Source: an uncultured bacterium
Lineage (GTDB): Bacteria > UBP6 > UBA1177
Length of the DNA stretch: 34,561 nt
Assembly: GCA_905233945.1 (NCBI GenBank)
Contig: CAJOFY010000024.1
Span: 1 to 34,561, forward strand
Direction of reading: 5' to 3'
Below are positions 33,041-34,561 of the stretch, piece by piece; within the stretch, counting starts at the first letter, position 1, and each line of letters opens with the position of its first letter. The notes beneath the pieces are model-generated. The model searched no databases. It had not been told where the DNA came from and saw only the letters and a program-made list of their open reading frames with translations. Made by a program: the position numbers and the translations under genes.

Positions 33041-33047
33041 AGGCTCT

Positions 33048-34363
33048 ATGAAACGAAATTTCATTAACGGTTTAATCGCCTGGAAGGAAAGCAAGAACCG
33101 CAAACCGCTGCTTGTCACAGGTGTGCGTCAGTGCGGTAAAACCTACACGCTGAAAGAATTCGGAGAAACGCAGTTTGAATGTGCTACATCAACTTTGAGT
33201 CAAACAGTGCTTATGCCTCTGTTTTTGATTACGATTTCGATGTGGAACGCATCATTCGTGAAATAGAATTGCTTGAGCAGTGCAGGATAACGGCAGGAAA
33301 AACGCTTCTGATATTCGACGAGATCCAGGAAGCACCGCGTGCAATCACTGCTCTGAAATATTTCTGCGAAAACAAACGCGATCTTCATGTCGCGTGTGCC
33401 GGATCTCTTCTCGGGGTCGCGCTGAAAAGGGAAAATTTCTCTTTTCCTGTGGGCAAAGTGAACAGGATGCAGATGCACCCGATGAGTTTTGACGAATTTT
33501 TGGCCGCGAACGGTGAAGAAAAATATCTGGAACTTTTTGCCGGCTGGAAATCAGACCGCATTATTCCCGATGTCTATACAAAACCGCTGGAGCGTCTTCT
33601 GAAGGAGTATTATGTTGTCGGCGGAATGCCGGAAGCGGTGAACGAATATGTTACATCAAAGGATTTTGCGGCGGTTCAGGAGATTCAGGATACGATTCTG
33701 AGCGACTATGCCGACGATTTTTCAAAGCACGCTCCGGTTTCAGAAATAGAAAAAATCAGACTGGTGTGGAATTCCGTTCCGAAACAGCTTGCTAAAGAAA
33801 ACAACAAATTCGTCTTTTCCCATGTGAAGGAGGGAAAACGCGCCCACGAGCTTGAATCGGCATTGCAGTGGCTCAAAAACGCAGGGCTTGTTCATCTTGC
33901 GGAGCTTGTCCAGAATGCGGAAATTCCTCTTTCAGCGAACGCAGATGCGACATATTTCAAAGTCTACATGGCTGATACCGGCCTGCTTTGCCGCAGACTC
34001 GGCTTAAGCTACAAAGATATTCTGGGAGATAGCGACAACCTGAAAATATTTAAAGGTGCGATTGCTGAAAATTATGTCCTGAATGAACTTGTGACGCTGC
34101 GGAAGAACCCGTATTTCTGGCGGTCAGGAAACAGCGCGGAACTTGATTTTCTATTTGAGGAAGAGGGAGAAATATTCCCGGTTGAAGTGAAAGCCGCGGC
34201 AAATACCCAGGCAAAGAGTTTCAAGCAGTTCTGCAAGAAATTCAAACCAAAAACCGGCTACAAACTTTCGCTCAAAAACCTCGCCGTTGCAGACTGTGAT
34301 GGAACTGCGGCAATCACTCTGCCGCTCTATCTGCTGTGGAATATGGATAAGATTGTGAAATGA
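33048..34363 (+). pseudogene. AAA_14/DUF4143 family ATPase, broken by a frameshift
   Basis: Two frames make up one protein of about 438 residues. Frame 1 (from 33048) has MKRNFINGLIAWKESKNRKP and the Walker A LVTGVRQCGKTYTLKEFG, then ETQFE. Frame 2 (from about 33179) continues CYINFESN with Walker B TLLIFDEIQEAPRAITALKY and GSLLGVAL. The DUF4143 region starts at HPMSFDEFL. The end shows a PD-(D/E)xK-like pattern, SAELDFLFEEEGEIFPVEVK. Loss of one base near 33178 explains the break, since family members typically read E-x-x-x-YINFE there. All other motifs are intact, so decay is recent, or the break is a sequencing error. The family is widespread and its cellular role is poorly known. Confidence 0.82.
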
Positions 34364-34464
34364 AAAAACTTTTCATTTTGATGATCGTTATTTTGATTTC
34401 GCTCTCTTGTAGTGGAAGCAGAATTTATGAGAATAAAATGCTGCGAGATATTTTCATGGTATAA
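34360..34464 (+). CDS. Short lipoprotein ORF (34 residues), possibly a truncated gene
   Basis: The ATG overlaps the ATPase stop (ATGA). The product is MKKLFILMIVILISLSCSGS then RIYENKMLRDIFMV. Residues 1-17 form a lipoprotein signal with lipobox ISLS-C17. Only 17 residues would remain after processing, so it may be the head of a longer lipoprotein cut short by a deletion or stop, or a real small lipoprotein. No downstream frame continues it. Its TAA abuts the stop of the opposite-strand gene. Confidence 0.5.
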   Translation: MKKLFILMIVILISLSCSGSRIYENKMLRDIFMV

Positions 34465-34561
34465 CTAAAAATCAATAAATTCTAAGATTTCTTTTACAGT
34501 TTTTTCAAAGAACTCAGGTTTTTCATTCAAAAGTTCGTGAAACCCCTTTGCAATAAGGGTT
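34465..34561 (-). CDS. C-terminal fragment of a minus-strand gene, possibly an alpha/beta hydrolase (cut by window edge)
   Basis: The minus strand is open from the window edge to a TAG (complement of 34465-34467) and reads TLIAKGFHELLNEKPEFFEK followed by TVKEILEFIDF. The G-F-H-E-L-L-N-E pattern before a terminal amphipathic helix resembles the end of lysophospholipase/monoglyceride-lipase type hydrolases, where the His is catalytic. Only 31 residues are visible, so the family call is tentative; the reality of the frame is better supported than its name. Confidence 0.5.
   Translation of the reverse strand, partial: TLIAKGFHELLNEKPEFFEKTVKEILEFIDF

Larger units (their letters stand above)
32450..33047. 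other. AT-rich region of ~600 bases without an intact gene
   Basis: Base composition is visibly more AT-rich than its neighbours. It holds a decayed minus-strand coding remnant near 32.54-32.74 kb (listed separately). At its right end are a promoter and inverted repeats in front of the ATPase gene. Between about 32750 and 32970 short open stretches occur in all frames, but no start, Shine-Dalgarno or family motif convinced me. No tRNA, terminator or transposon end was recognised. Confidence 0.7.

Noticed and set aside
1-34561. tRNA, rRNA, insertion sequences, prophage or integrase
   Set aside because: Gaps between genes were read on both strands; no tRNA cloverleaf, rRNA segment, transposase motif or terminal inverted repeats were seen.

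Overview
The window comes from a free-living, most likely anaerobic, Gram-negative-type bacterium of moderate GC content. Anaerobic metabolism is suggested by a fused indolepyruvate:ferredoxin oxidoreductase. An outer membrane is suggested by several lipoproteins, a UDP-sugar pathway typical of O-antigen, and long exported proteins. Some traits are common in deltaproteobacterial/myxobacterial lineages: an Asp-rich C-D-N-G-I-D-D type motif, a ZU5-like lipoprotein, and a TolB-like N-terminal domain on a huge periplasmic protein. The sequence alone does not fix the phylum, and I leave it open.

Layout. (1) 1-3.05 kb, minus strand: the str operon rpsL-rpsG-fusA-tuf (tuf cut by the window edge), with a clear promoter near 3.16 kb. 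Upstream on the same strand are a RimI-type acetyltransferase and a Cys-rich, Lys-tailed protein of unknown role (3.27-4.66 kb). (2) 4.79-6.37 kb, minus: a lipoprotein with three thioredoxin-like domains. (3) 6.58-8.53 kb, plus: WlbA-like dehydrogenase, WlbB-like acetyltransferase and a thioredoxin-like protein with a degenerate active site. (4) 8.55-10.65 kb: a ZU5-like lipoprotein with nonapeptide and Cys-rich repeats, then aquaporin Z. (5) 10.7-15.8 kb: a P-loop protein of the cyclic 2,3-diphosphoglycerate synthetase family, carbamate kinase, and the IorA-IorB fusion.

(6) 15.8-26.2 kb, plus: a dense run of envelope genes. These are a single-pass protein, a GT-C (PMT-like) glycosyltransferase, a membrane-anchored M23 peptidase with an intact metal site, a ~1,711-residue exported coiled-coil/TPR protein, a secreted beta-rich protein and a single-pass coiled-coil protein. 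This is the least explained and most interesting block. (7) 26.2-28.7 kb, minus: the SxtJ / DUF5989 / NodU-type carbamoyltransferase set, divergent from a MATE transporter. (8) 30.2-32.4 kb, plus: pyrimidine-nucleoside phosphorylase and a frameshifted YhcC-type radical SAM gene. (9) 32.45-34.56 kb: an AT-rich stretch with a decayed minus-strand coding remnant, a frameshifted AAA/DUF4143 ATPase behind an operator-like array, a 34-codon lipoprotein ORF, and the end of a convergent gene.

Possible working links, all inferred. Carbamate kinase could supply carbamoyl phosphate to the carbamoyltransferase. The sugar genes, GT-C enzyme, M23 peptidase and giant rod point to envelope building. The thioredoxin-fold lipoprotein could act on the Cys-rich lipoprotein encoded 2 kb away. 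No rRNA, tRNA, CRISPR array, insertion sequence or prophage was recognised.
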